Assembly (NCBI GenBank): GCA_028583415.1
Contig: CM053266.1
Coordinates: forward strand, 80,172,149 to 80,236,148
Direction of reading: 5' to 3'
Origin: Protea cynaroides
Lineage: Eukaryota; Streptophyta; Magnoliopsida; Proteales; Proteaceae
DNA: 64,000 bases
A program made the translations under genes and the position numbers. The notes beneath the pieces were generated by a model. It worked only from the letters and a program-made list of their open reading frames with translations. It searched no databases and was not told the DNA's origin. Positions 45,401 to 57,670 of this stretch are shown one piece after another (the stretch's first letter is position 1; each line of letters opens with the position of its first letter).

Positions 45401-46127
45401 TTTGGCTGACCATTCTACATGGGATCCTTCGGACACTTCTAGCAGAAATTCTTTACGTCCACTTTGTAGAGTACTAAAAATGGAACATAATGAAACTGAA
45501 ATTACCTGATTTGGACATGGGGTGACCAAAATATGAATTTCTGAAGATTAAATGACCATTTTCGTGTGTAATTTTGCATGGGACCCTTTGAAGATTTTTT
45601 CTCGAGTTTTTTTACGTCCACTTTGTAGAACATCACAAATGAAGAATAATGACATTGGAATCATCTGAATCCGACGTAGAACGACAAAGATATGAAGCTT
45701 TGAAGTTTTAACGATAATTTTGCATAAAAGCTTGCATGGGACCCACTGGTGACTTCTACCCGGGATTTTTCACGTCCACTTTGAAGAGGACTGAAAATAA
45801 GGAATATTGGCCTTTGAATCATCTGATTCCGATATCAGATGACCAAGATATGATGTCTTGAAGTTTGAATGATAATGCATGCATCGTACGATAATTACGT
45901 AAATGCCCTTGCACTTTCAAACTGAGATATCTTCCTTGTTTGACGTCAGAATTTGATGATTCTGGTCTCATTTCGAAGATAATTTCATGACCTATTCATC
46001 CAAGTAGGTAATATCCAATGATCCTACTGTGGGGTTCATTAGAGAATCACCAACCTTTGGGTTAAAGGTCGAAAACCTGCCATATTGGTTCACTTATGCT
46101 GAGGGTGGCAAAAATGGGGTGCTTATA
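42435..46127 (-). repeat. 5' LTR of element E, inner end deleted
   Basis: Matches 35790-39270 of the left LTR. The first 1.27 kb is missing, with a junction in shared gcaaaaagc. It holds a 113-bp insert (42935-43047), a polypyrimidine tract (44255-44930), a mixed AT zone, and about 100 bp around 45110-45210 that the left copy lost. It ends ttata where the left has ttaca. Confidence 0.85.
42935..43047. other. 113-bp foreign insert in the 40-bp array
   Basis: Replaces the 8 bases cctttaag expected from the array unit. It begins agaaatgtcccgaggg and ends agaatgagtagtag, is richer in GC than its surroundings, and matches nothing else in the window. It has no inverted ends or target duplication. 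It could be filler DNA from a break repair. Origin not recognised. Confidence 0.7.
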
Positions 46128-46132
46128 GCAGC

Positions 46133-46988
46133 AAAAATGAGATTTTAAACAACATGAATGTCACAATTATATTTCAAATATAAAGCTAAACATTCATAGA
46201 AAACACGCACAATAGCTCATCAAGATACATGGAATAAATAATTAGAAAATCCTGTAAAATGACATCGAACCAAGTCCCATAGGACATTTTCTGTTCAAAA
46301 CCACATTTTATTGGTCCCTAAACTATCGAAATTACATACCAAACTGAAGAACCCGACGAGACGAGTCCAACACAAAAAACCGCACCTCAATCGGAGGTCG
46401 GACGCACTTTTACGCGCCCCAAGAAGATTCAGGCCTTTATTTTTCTGAAACCGGTTCAACCGGTTCGGTTTGAGCTGGTTGGATCGATTTAAACCGAGCC
46501 GAATACATTAGACATTTTTTTTTTTTGGGTTTCCTTTAAACCGAACCGCTAGCTAAGAAGGATGAACCAGCGAATCGGCTTAGCAAACCATCACCGGTTC
46601 ATAAGTGGTCCAACTCGGTCCAAGAGGTCGGGTAATCGGGGCAACATTTCGGGTTCTCGGGTCGACTATCCAGGTCATTTTGGTAGGGTACCGGGTCGAC
46701 CAACTCGGGTCATTGACCGGGTTCACGGATTGGTTGACTGGGGCAGGTAAAATCAAGTCAGGTCCCAGGTGGGTGATCTACATGTGTCATCGGGTCAGAC
46801 CAAGTCAACTCGGTCTGAGGTCTGGATAACCCGTTAGGGTTACCGAGTTGACCCGGCGATGACCGGGTCAGCCACCAAAATTTTTTTTTTAAAAACCCTA
46901 GCCGGCGAGTGGCTTTCACGAGCTTTTCCCACCAGTCCGTGAGGTCCCGTTCGGTGGTCGTCGGCAAATTTCTTTATACCGACAACTT
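46133..46988 (-). other. Leader of element D, third piece (probable)
   Basis: After the right target duplication of E, non-coding DNA runs from aaaaatgagattttaaac through stretches rich in aaccggtt and cgggtc (46450-46870), such as accggttcaaccggttcgg. It has no primer-binding site and no domain. By position it should be more of D's leader, but nothing independent confirms this. Confidence 0.4.
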
Positions 46989-48384
46989 TGTCTTTTCGAG
47001 CCCTACAATTCTGTATAGTTTGTTTTAGCTTTTGCTGGTTCAAAATACTTTTCTAAGGTCCAAAACCTAGATTGGTCCATATGAGGAATTGTGAAAAAAA
47101 TTTCTCCCACTTTCAATCCAATCATACCTACAGTCTCTACAATCATTAACAATCGATCCTAGGTCTAATTATGATAAATAATTAATATTCCAATTATCTC
47201 CAAGTAACCAAAACATAATTTAATACATATTACAAATATCCAAATACGAAAGTTAAATACTAAGCACATCCATAGTTGAAACGCACACTTAACGAATCAT
47301 AATAGTACTCCACAACTTGCTCATCCATAGCCGTCATCTGTTCATATCTTGGCTTGTTGACATAATCTTCAACCGTAATACCTGAAACATCAGAAACTAA
47401 AAAGAATTGCGCGCGCGAAGGTCAGCTTTCCAACTTGAGCTCAGTGAGAAAACAAAACAATGCAACAAACATATGCATGCATTCAATTCATATCTTTGGT
47501 CTAGTTTTTAAGTTTGCAATGTGCTATAGAAAGGATTGGAGGTCCCCGCACCTCTATACACGAGTGTGTGAATCCGCCCAATGGATCAAACACCATTGCC
47601 GTCCCACATGCACCCACCATGGAATAGAGATAGAGCTAAAGTGTTCGGATCAAACACCGCATAACACTTCCCTTGATGCCCTACCCATACCAATACGTAA
47701 GCCCCTGCTGGCGAGGGCTTGCAAACTGGGCTCGCAACTAACCAATCCTAAATTTCATCTAGTGTATCCAAGGCCTCACCCCAGCATCCCTCAATACGTC
47801 CATAGAGATAGAGCTAAGGCCCCCGGACAGAGTCAGAGACTACACGGTCCGAGACCACCTCCCTTGATGCCCTACGACGTAATAGTTCTGCTAAGGTAAT
47901 GGCGATACGACGATGTCAGTAAACAAGACTTGAGTAGAGATAGAGCTAGAGTCTGGTGACCAGGATGAACCACAATGTCACGTCCTCCCCCTGATGCTCC
48001 AGTCGCATCAAGCACACTAACCATATACATACAATCACATGTCTATCCCTAGCATCATCATCATCATATTGTAAATAGACAGAAATAAATATGCATGAGC
48101 AAAATATAACAATAATATTGGATGACATGTGAGATGCACATTACAAGTAAGCAATCATAGAATCATTCATGGTATTGGACACAATGAAATAAAACAGCTT
48201 GTTAATATCCAATTAGTTTAGGTCTTGTTCCCTTACCTTTGATTGATACTAGTTCCTCTTCCAAGCTTTGGAAGTTAGTTTGAATCTGTTGGGAACCTAA
48301 ACAATTAATATATTTAAGTTAGGGTTCAAGTTTATCAAATTACAGTAGTCAAAAACCTTGTTTAGTCTCAAAATATGCTTGCTG

Positions 48385-48580
48385 TCATCGTGTGGTTGGA
48401 TGTGTGGTCGAACCTGTGGTCGCAATATATGAGACCACACATTGTGTGGTCGGACCCTGTGGTCGCATTTTGTGCGACCACACCATGCGACCACACCTTT
48501 CCTGGGAACTTCCCGAATAGCTGTGGTCGATCCTCTGGTCACCCTGTGGTCGACCACAGGCTGTGACCACATGATGTTTG
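48385..48580. promoter_or_regulatory. Downstream TGTGGTCG motif cluster in LTR F
   Basis: About ten copies in both orientations, such as tgtggtcgaac, gtgtggtcggac, gtgcgaccacac and the perfect palindrome tgtggtcgaccaca (about 48544-48557). They lie past the TATA boxes on the LTR's strand. Confidence 0.55.
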
Positions 48581-49084
48581 GTCAGTTTTCGTCTTTAATC
48601 CGAATTCTTCTTGAGTCGATTCCTTGGCTCATCACTTGGGATCTTCCTATGGTTATCATATGACCATTATTTAAAATTTTTCATTAACCATTATCCCTAA
48701 TCCATCCCTTATGGTTATCCTTGAGATTTACTCAAAGGATCATATTGATCATATTGGTTTGACATCCCTAATCCACAATAGAAACCTTTTTCAATAGAAT
48801 CTACATCTACAGAGATAAGTTCCATACCTCACTTGTTGTAGGGAGTTAGAACCTTCTCTTGTAAAACCTTTCTCTCAACCTTCTTCTCCAAATCTCCTTC
48901 TTCTCCTTTTCTTCCTCTCTCTCTTTTCCTCTTAGGTTTAGAGTTTCAATTTGGGTTCTAAAAGAGTAAGAGAGACTAAAGAATGTCCCTTATATAGAGG
49001 AAAACCTCTATATAGAGTCCCACTTTAATTAGGAAAGAGCCCCCTTAAATTAGGAAAGTTTTCTAAACACGAAGTCAGTTCAGC

Positions 49085-49215
49085 ATTGTGTGGTCGCATG
49101 TAGGGTCACAGAATCTGTCGACCACAGGTCAAAAATATGCGACCACATGTTGTGTGGTCTCATGTGTGGTCGACCACAAGTATCGACCACACCCCTCAAA
49201 ACTGCTACCACACGA
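49085..49215. promoter_or_regulatory. Upstream TGTGGTCG motif cluster in LTR F
   Basis: Motifs tgtggtcgcatg, tgtcgaccacag, tgcgaccacatg, tgtggtcgaccaca and atcgaccacacc occur within 130 bp, upstream of the TATA boxes on the LTR's strand. One agggtcac variant is mixed in. Confidence 0.55.
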
Positions 49216-49419
49216 CCAAATTTTTTTGGTTTTTAGTTTTTGATTGATTGCTTCCAAACGATCTTAAACAGTCAACCACGCCAACTAAATTTGACTCGTT
49301 GCTTACCTTATCTTGTGATTTCTTCATACAATTGGTTTACTTGAGCCGATTATGATGGGAAGACTGGTCACAACACGAGAATGTAAGGTTAGACCGAGTT
49401 GGTGGCGTGCGGTCTTACA

Positions 49420-52400
49420 ACTCCACCACCTTTAAAAGAAATTTCGTCCTCAAAATTTGAACGTACGGATCTTACAACTCCCCCATCTTTAAAAGAAATT
49501 TTGTCCTCGAAATTTGAATTTACTTCAGAGTCAATAGGTGGGAATACTGTTTCCGCATTGCATCTTCTTCTTCCCATGCATCTTCTTCCCATCTTGGCTT
49601 CGCCAAGTTACCTTCATATAATAATTATCCCAGTTTTGAGATGTTGTACCTTCCAACCAATGAACTAGGCTGGTACCACTTCAATAGTTAAATCTTTTAC
49701 CTAATCCAGTGGATCAGTGTTCAATACCTTTGATATGGATCTCCAACGTACTTCTTCAATGGAGACACGCGAAATACGTCATGCACACTAGACATAGACA
49801 ACGATAATGCTAGTTGATATGTAACTTTTCTACGTCTCTCCAAAATTTTTATGAGGTCCAAAACATATATAGGATACAACTTTTCCTTCTTGTTGAATCT
49901 TTTTAAACCATGCATAAGTGATATCTCCAAAAACACTTTGTCACTAATGGCAAACTCGAGGTCTTAACATCTCGTCTGCCACTCGATAGGGTTCTTCAAT
50001 AGACTCAGGTCTTATAATTCCTTATTCTCTGACTTCATTCCAAAACAAAGGAATTCGATATTTCTACCTTACCATGCTTCATAGGTGACATCTACATAGT
50101 AGCTTGGTAGCAAATTCAATCCACATATAGCTTAGTTAGCCGCTCCAAAGCATACCGAGGTCGTATAGCAATGGAATGAGCTATCTTCATAAGGCGATCA
50201 ACAATCACCCAAACTGCGTCAACCGATCTAGGAATCAGTGGCAAATTGGTGATATAGTTCATTGTAATACAGTTTCACTTCCAGACTGGCTCTGATAGTG
50301 GTTGTAGTAAGCCATATTGGTCTTTGTTTTTCAGCCTTTACTTACTGATAATTCAGTTACTGAAACAAGCATCTAGCCACAACTACTTCCATTCCCTTCC
50401 ACCAAAATAATCTCTTCATGTTTTGGTATATTTTGTACTTTTAGGACGTATCCAATACAAAATAGAATGGGCTTTTAGCATTATCTTGTATCTATGATCA
50501 ACGTTTTTCACTTCAAGTATGCATGATCATTCTCTGTATCTCAGGACCTTCTCGCATCCGAACGTAAGTCAGGGTTAGGTTTTTCTTTTTCTAAATCTTC
50601 TTGCACCGTTCTTAGATACGAATCTAACAGAATTGCTACTTTTACTTCATCCATCAATCCAAGATGATCTTTAATGCTGCGAACACAAACGAGGAACTAT
50701 TGCTCCATAAGTTCATCTATAAGTTCTCGCTCAATTGGATCATCATGAGTTTCTATTATATGTTGCTCTTCTTCCAAATCTTCTATTGCTGTGGAACAGA
50801 AGGCGACATTCGTACTAGATCCTCCTTTTGGCTTCATTATTCCTTGTTTCTCAAAACCTCAGCTACCATATTAGTCTTGCACGAGTGACATTGAATATCG
50901 TAGTTTTAGTCCTTCAGAAGTTCCAACCATCTCCTTAGCCTCATGTTCAACTCTTTCTGGGTGAAAAGCTAAGTAAAACTCTTGTAATCAAATTTAATTT
51001 GAAATCTTTCTCCGTATAGATAATGTCTCCCAGTCTCGATTGCATGAATCACCATCACTAACTCCAAGTCATGAGTCTGGTAACTCTCCTCATGCTCCTT
51101 CAGTTGTCTTGAAGCATATGCAATCGCGGTTCACCTTGCATTAACTCGCATCCTAGACCCAATCTGAAAGCATCGATGTATAGGGTAAAAGGTTTCTCTG
51201 GTGCCAGAATGATCAAGATGGGAGCTGATATCAACCTTACTTTTATAGTCTGAAAACATTCTTCACACTTGTCAGTCCAAATAAACTCCTCTCCCTTCCT
51301 GGTTAGCTTGGTAAGAGGTATTGCGATCCTAGAGTAGTCCTCTATGAATCGTCTATAATAACCAGCAAAATCCAAGAAACTTCTGATCTCTGCAATGTTC
51401 TTTAAACGTTTCTCCCCTTACGATTACTTTTATTTTACTGGGGGTCCACTTTAATCCCTTTTGATGATGCTACGTGATCCAAGAAGATCACTTTGTTTAA
51501 TCAAGTCTCATATTTCTTGGACTTGGCATAAAGCTTCTCCCTTCTCAGCTGTTGTAAAGCTGTTCTAAAATTCGTTATAGGACTTTCTTTGGCTTTGAAA
51601 TAAACCAATATATAGTCTACAAAAACTATGATTGACGTGTCCTATACATCATGGAATACCCGGTTCATAAGTTCTGTAAAAGATGTAAGGGCATTGGTTA
51701 ATCCAATAACATAACCAGGGACTCATAATGCTCATTCCAGGTTTTAAAAAGTATCTTCGGAATATCGCTGTCCAAATTCTTTAGCTGATGATATCTTGAC
51801 CAAAGATCAATCTTAGAAAATACCTTTGCTCCTTGCAACTGTTTAAACAAGTCATCGATCTGAGGTAGTGGATATCGGTTCTTGATCTTGAGCTTATTTA
51901 ATTCTCAGTAGTCTATACACAGACGAACACTACCATCCTTCTTCTTTATGGGCCACACTAGTGCTTCCTAAGTGGTATACTGGACTAGATTAAACCTTAG
52001 TCTAATAACTCTTGTAGTTGAGTTTTCAGTTCCTTCAACTCCGTAGAAGCTATTCTATAAGTGCCTTTGACACAAGTATCGTCTTTGGTAATAAGTAGAT
52101 GACAAACTCGGTCACACGATCAGATGGTAACCTAGGTAAGTCTCCTACAAACACATCAAGGAATTTACGCATCACATCAATATCTTTCATCTGTGGTGTT
52201 TTTTTAAGTAACGTCTACCACAGATATCATATCTTCAACTCCTTTCTTTTCAAGGCATCTCTTCACCATTAGTGCAGAGAGGATAAGCCTTTGCTTCCTA
52301 GGCAACATATTTCCAATAAAACTAAATTATGTGCCGCCTTAGCTCTTGAATCACAACTTCTTCTATGCACATAATAGCTTTATAGAGTGCTGAGACAACC

Positions 52401-52478
52401 ACTCTGTCCCCAAGATGACATCAAAGTCTGCCATCTCAAGTCAAACTGGGTTGTTTCCAAATTTCATCCATCCATACC
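49420..52478 (-). pseudogene. pol: Decayed pol of chromovirus element F
   Basis: Begins on the LTR side with the doubled polypurine module. A chromodomain remnant follows (WEEEDAMRKQYSHLL near 49570), then an integrase C-terminal piece with VFRVSPLKKYVGDP (about 49730-49780) and a faint integrase core (50100-50450). RNase H and connection are readable as FAGYYRRFIEDYSRI, FIWTDKCEECFQT and LYIDAFRLGLG (51100-51375). An RT remnant is at about 51550-51900, and a protease-side tail runs to 52478. Frameshifts and stops are dense, and no domain is whole. It matches element G's pol in order and sequence. Confidence 0.75.
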
Positions 52479-52483
52479 ATTCG

Positions 52484-54613
52484 TGTCACACCCCAATTCC
52501 GTACTATTCAGAATGGTGTGATGAACCGCTAATTAACCAATGGTTTAACCAGGATCTCAAATAGGCTGTGTCCGTTTGCTTAAACCATACACATCCACAA
52601 TAATAATCAGAGAAAATACACAATAGCGGAAGTCTTAAATATTAAATGAACTGAGAATCTAAATGTGATAAAATAAATAATTCAACCAATTATTTAGAAA
52701 AAGACTAAGACATAAACTTAAATAGTTAATTAAAATACATTGTCTGTATAATCCAAATAAAAGTCTAATCGAAAATACAAGAGTTTCACTCGCATGTCGA
52801 ATCATGCGACTCCATCATCACTTCAACGTCCATCGCCGCCGCATGTCCATACATAGGAGCATTAATGTAGTCTTCAACCATGGTACCTGCATCATCAACT
52901 AAAAGCATTCGATGTCGAAAGGGTGAGCACACATCACGGCTCAGTGAGCAAACAAAACAATGCAACAAACATATGCATGCATTCAATTCATATCTATGGT
53001 CTGGTTTATAAGTTTGCAATGTGCTATAGAAAGGTTCGGAGGCCTGCCTCACCTCTATACACGAGTGTGTGAAGCCGCCGAATGAATATCGGCATTGCCG
53101 TCCCACATGCACCCACCATGGAAATAGTGTACCCAATGGGTATCGGCATTGCTGTACCACATGCGTCCATATCAACACGTAAGCCCTTGTTGACGAGGGC
53201 TTGCAAACTGGGCTCGCAACTAACCAATCCTAATGTCAAACGGTGTATCCAAGGCCTCACCCCAGCATCCCTCAATATGTCCATAGAGATAGAGCTAAGG
53301 CCCCCCGACAGAGTCAGAGACTACACGGTTCGAGACCACCTCCTCTGATGCCTTACGACGTAATAGTTCTGCTAAGGTAATGGCGATATGACGATGTCAG
53401 TGGACAAGACTTGAGTAGAGATAGAGCTAGGGTCTGGTGACCAGGCTGAACCATAGTGTCACGTCCTCCCCCTGATGCCCCACTCGCATCAAGTACACTA
53501 ACCACACACAAACATTCACATGCCTATTCCTAGCATCATCATCATCATCATATTAAAAATAAGCAGAAATTAAATATGCATGAACAGTAATAACAAGAAT
53601 CGTGGATGACATGTGATATGCACATTACAATCATACAAACATAAATCATTCACGGTATTGGACTCAATAAACAAAAACAGTTTATTATTAGCCAATTAGT
53701 TTAGGTCTTGTTCCCTCACCTGACGCTTGTTTGATAGTTCGCAGGTACCGATCGCAGCACTGTGGGGAAAACCTATGACCGGTATGGCCGGCCGGTCCCC
53801 ACAGACCAGTCCCCGAGAGGTACCGGTCGCGGTACCGGTCGCATATGGTGCGACCGGTATGGCTCGACCGGCATGTCTCCAGAAGACCATACACTTGGTT
53901 CTCGCCTTCTGTCGGTCGCCCTCTATTGATCCTAGTGTTTCTCCTACACATCCTAGGTCTAAGCATTGAGTTAGAGTTGTTTCCAACTCCATTCAAGTCC
54001 TAGTTTCGATGATCTCAACCTAGAACTTGAATCTAAGGTTTATCAACTAAATTAGGGTTTGACGGCAACATAGGGTTTAGATAACACATTGCTTTGCATG
54101 GCATTGATCCAACTACAACTAACCATTCTAGATTACTTATGGTAGAGAAAGGTTTGAGCACTTACCGTTGACTTGCGATAACTTGTTCTTCGTCGAACGA
54201 CAATGTCAGCTCTTCCCTTTCCTTCCTAGCTTTTTCTCCTTCTTCAGCCTCTTTATCCTTTCTAGGGTTTGTGAGGATCATGGAAGAGGTTTTAGGAGGT
54301 TTAGAGGGGTTTATATAGGCTAGGTTTAGGTTAGGAAGCCTCCTAGCATTAAGAAAGTCCTTCAGTTTGAAATTTGGAAAGTGGGACCCACAGAGATCCG
54401 TTTCCGGATCTTAGTGGTCTGCCGTCCAAGCTATACCGGTTGACCGGTACCAAGACCGGTAGCATCAACCGGTATGAATTAATTCATGCTTAATTCGGTC
54501 CATTTCATACCTGTTTGTCATCCGCTCATCCCGTCTGTCCCGGTGATGATTGGAAGACCTATTACGACATGAATTCAAGGTTTAAATCGGGTTCATGGAG
54601 TGCGGGTCTTACA
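52484..54613 (-). repeat. 3' LTR of element G (2,130 bp)
   Basis: From tgtcacacccc to gggtcttaca. It has tatacacgagtgtgtg (about 53055), tagagatagagctaa repeats (about 53285, 53415), a TATA box (54310-54317), and accggtcg clusters at 53745-53880 and 54433-54476. Compared with the 5' LTR it lacks about 125 bp after gtttgatag (53735). Confidence 0.92.
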
Positions 54614-57600
54614 ACTCTACCACCTTTAAAAGAAATTTCATCCTCAAAATTTGAACGTACGGATCTTACAACTCCCCCCTCCTTAAAATAAATTTTGTCC
54701 TCAAAATTTGAATTTACTTCGGAGTCAATAGGTGGGAATTCTGTTTCCACATTGCATCTTCTTCCTCCCATGTAATCTTCTCCACGTCTTGTCTTCGCCA
54801 GGTAATTATCTCAGCTTTGGAGATATTGTACCTTTCAACTAGTGAACTAGGCTGGTACCACTTCAATGGTTAAATCTCTATCTAATCCAGTGGATCCATG
54901 GTCAATACCTTTGATATGGATCTCCAATGTACTTCTTCAATAGAGACATGAGAAATACGTCATGCACACTAGACATGGACAGTGGTAACGCTAGTTGATA
55001 TACAACTTTTCTACGTCTCTCCAAATTTTATGAGGTCCAAAACATATATCGGATACAACTTTCCCTTCTCATTGAATTGTTTTTAATCCATGCATAAGTG
55101 ATATCTTCAAGAACACTTTGTCACTTATGGCGAACTCGAGGTCTTGGTGTCTCTTCTGAGAAACTTGAGCTATCTTGGCCCTTTTCTTTGATCTTGTCTA
55201 CTACTCGATAGGTTTCTTCAACAGACTTAGGTCTTACAATTCCTTATTCACCAACTTTATTCCAAAACAAAAGAATTTGACATTTCTACCATACCATGAT
55301 TTATAGGTGACATCTACATAGTAGCTTGGTAGCAAATTCAATCCACATATAGCTTAGTTAGCCGCTCCAAAGCATACCGAGGTCATATAGCAATGGAATG
55401 AGCTATCTTCCTAAGGCGATCAACAATCACCCAAACTGCATCAACCGTTCTAGGAGTCAGTGGCAAATTAGTGACATATTCATTGTAATGTAGTTTCATT
55501 TCCAGACTGACTCTGATGGTTGTTGTAGTAAGCCATGTTGGTCTTTGTCTTTCAGCCTTTACTTGCTGATAATTCAGACACTGGAACACGCACTAAGCCA
55601 CATCTGTTATCATTCCTCTTTACCAGTACAATATCTTCAGGTCATGATACATATTGATACTCCAGGATGTCCTGAATATTGAGTACAATGGGCTCTTATC
55701 ATTATCCTCTTCATGATATCCGAGCCTTTATCTTCAGATATTCAGAATCTACCTCTGCATCTGAGTACCGTCTCGGCATCCAAAGTAAGTCAGGGTTAGG
55801 TTTTTCCTTCTCTAAATCTTCTTACCCCGCTCTTAGATATAGATCTAACAAAATTACTACCTCTATCAATTCAGAGATGATCTTTAATGTTGTGAACGCA
55901 AGCGAGGAATTAGTGCTCCATAAGTTCATCCATAAGTTCTCGCTCAATTAAAACATCACAAGTTTCTATTATATGTTACTCTCCTTTCAAATCTGAATCT
56001 ATTGCTGCGAAACATAAGACAACATTTATACTGGGTCCTTCCTTGGACTTCATAATTTCTTTTTTCTTTAAGGCCTTAGCTACTACATTAGCCTTGCTCG
56101 GATGACACTCAATATCACAGTCTTAATCCTTGGGCAATTTCAGCTATTTTTATCCTCACATTCAACTCTTTTTGGTGAAGAGATAAATAAAACTCTTGTG
56201 TTCCCATTTAATCTAAATTCTTCTCCGTATAAATAATGTCTCCAAGTCTTGATTGCATAATTCATCACCGGTAATTCCAAGTCATGAGTAGGGTAATTCT
56301 TTTAATGCTCCTTCAGTTGTCTTAAAGCACATGCAATCGCTTATTTACCTTGAATCAACCCACATCCTAGATCCAATCCAAAAGTTTCGATGTATAGGGT
56401 AAAAGGTTTCCCTAGTATCAGAACAATCAAGATGGAAGCTGATATCAACCTATCTTTAGAGTCTAGAAACACTCTTTGCACTTGTCAGTCCAATTAAACT
56501 TCTCTCCCTTCCTGGTTAGCTTGGTAAGAGGTATTACGATCCTAGAGTGGTCCTCCATGAATCGTCTGTAATAACCAGCTAAACCCAAGAAACTTCTAAT
56601 CTTTGCATTCTTCTTTAGGTGTTTCTCACCATAAGATTACTTCTATCTTAATAGGGTCCACTTTAATCCCTTTTTATGATGCTACGTGATTTAAGAAGAT
56701 CACTTTGTTTAATCAGGTCTCATATTTCTTGGACTTGGCATAAAGCTTTTCACTTCTCAGCTGTTGTGAAGCTGTTCTAAAATCCGTTGTATGAGTTGCT
56801 TCATTCTTGGAATAAACCAAAATATCATCTATGAAAAATATGACCAACGTGTCCAACATGTCATGAAACACCCAGTTCATCAGCTTCATAAAAGATGTAA
56901 GGGCATTGGTTAATCCAACCTTCATAATCGAGAACTCATAATGTCCAATCCCGATTTTAAAAACTATCTTCGGAATATCGCTGTCCAAATTCTTCAACTG
57001 ATGATATCTTGACCGAAGATCAATCTTAGAAAATACCTTTGCTCCTTGCAACTGTTTAAACAAGTCATCGATCTGAGGTAGTAATTATCGATTCTTGATC
57101 GTGAACTTGTTTAGTTCCTAGTAGTCTATACATAATCTGACACTACCGTCCTTCTTCTTCACAAATTGGTGCTCCCCGTGATGCAATACTTAGCCGATTA
57201 GAGCCCTTGTCTAATAACTCTCGTAGTTGAGCCTCAATCCCTTCAACTACATAGGAACTACTCTATAGGTGCCTTTGACATAAGTATCGTCCTTGGTAAC
57301 AAGTCGATGACGAACTCGGTCGTATGATCAGATGGTAACCCAGGTAAGTCTCCTGGAAACATATTGAAAATTTATACATCACATCAATATCTTCCATCTG
57401 TGGTGGTTCTTTGGTAACGTATACCACAGATACCATATATCCAACTCCTTTCTCTTCAAAGCATCTCTTCGCTTTAGCATAGAGAGGATCAGCTTTCACT
57501 TCTTAGGCAACATGCTTCCAATAAAACTAAATTATATGCCATCTTTATTCTTGAATGATAACCTCTTCTATGCACATAACAACTTTGTAGAGTGTTGAGA

Positions 57601-57670
57601 CAACCAGTCTATTCCCAAGATGACTTCAAAGTCTTCCATCTCAAGTCTAATTAGGTTGCGTCCAAATTTC
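54614..57670 (-). pseudogene. pol: Decayed pol of chromovirus element G
   Basis: Starts with the doubled polypurine module and a weak chromodomain trace (about 54730-54850). Integrase signs are CLNYQQVKAERQRP (about 55560, one zinc cysteine changed to Y) and TVDAVWVIVDRLRKIAHS. The RNase H region (56050-56450) is heavily shifted. RT is readable at 56713-57063 with FSKIDLRSRYHQLK and the catalytic FIDDILVYSK (about 56810). An N-terminal RT and protease-side stretch runs to about 57670. Many frameshifts. Not functional. Confidence 0.8.

Larger units (their letters stand above)
34517..46127 (-). mobile_element. Element E: rearranged relative of element B, minus strand
   Basis: Starts tgtgaggac (34517) and ends ggtgcttata (46127), flanked by gcagc on both sides (34512-34516, 46128-46132) in D's leader. 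The left LTR is complete (34517-39270). The right one has lost its inner 1.3 kb, and the remaining internal DNA is only a non-coding tail (39271-41326) joined to a piece of chromovirus LTR (41327-42434). There is no coding region. Start and end sequences, tandem arrays and polypurine tract match element B in opposite orientation. Confidence 0.85.
28997..46988 (-). mobile_element. Element D: gag-only Ty1/copia, minus strand, 5' end outside the window
   Basis: The 3' LTR is 28997-29663, followed on the plus strand by the complement of a polypurine tract (ttctcccacttgg). A decayed gag is at 30599-31488. A leader is broken by a solo LTR (32101-34341), by element E (34517-46127) and finally by element F near 46989. 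No integrase or RT is present between gag and the 3' LTR. The primer site and 5' LTR are expected beyond base 64000. The likely left target duplication is tcttg (28992-28996). Confidence 0.65.
46989..49419 (-). repeat. 3' LTR of element F
   Basis: The family LTR is recognised from about 47440 onward (ctatacacgagtgtgtg near 47563, tagagatagagctaa near 47627, 47804 and 47938) to gcggtcttaca at 49419. The outer 400 bp are only faintly similar, so the start is estimated from the length of G's LTR. It contains gtggtcgaccac clusters (48385-48580, 49085-49215) and two TATA-like boxes (48990, 49008). Confidence 0.65.
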
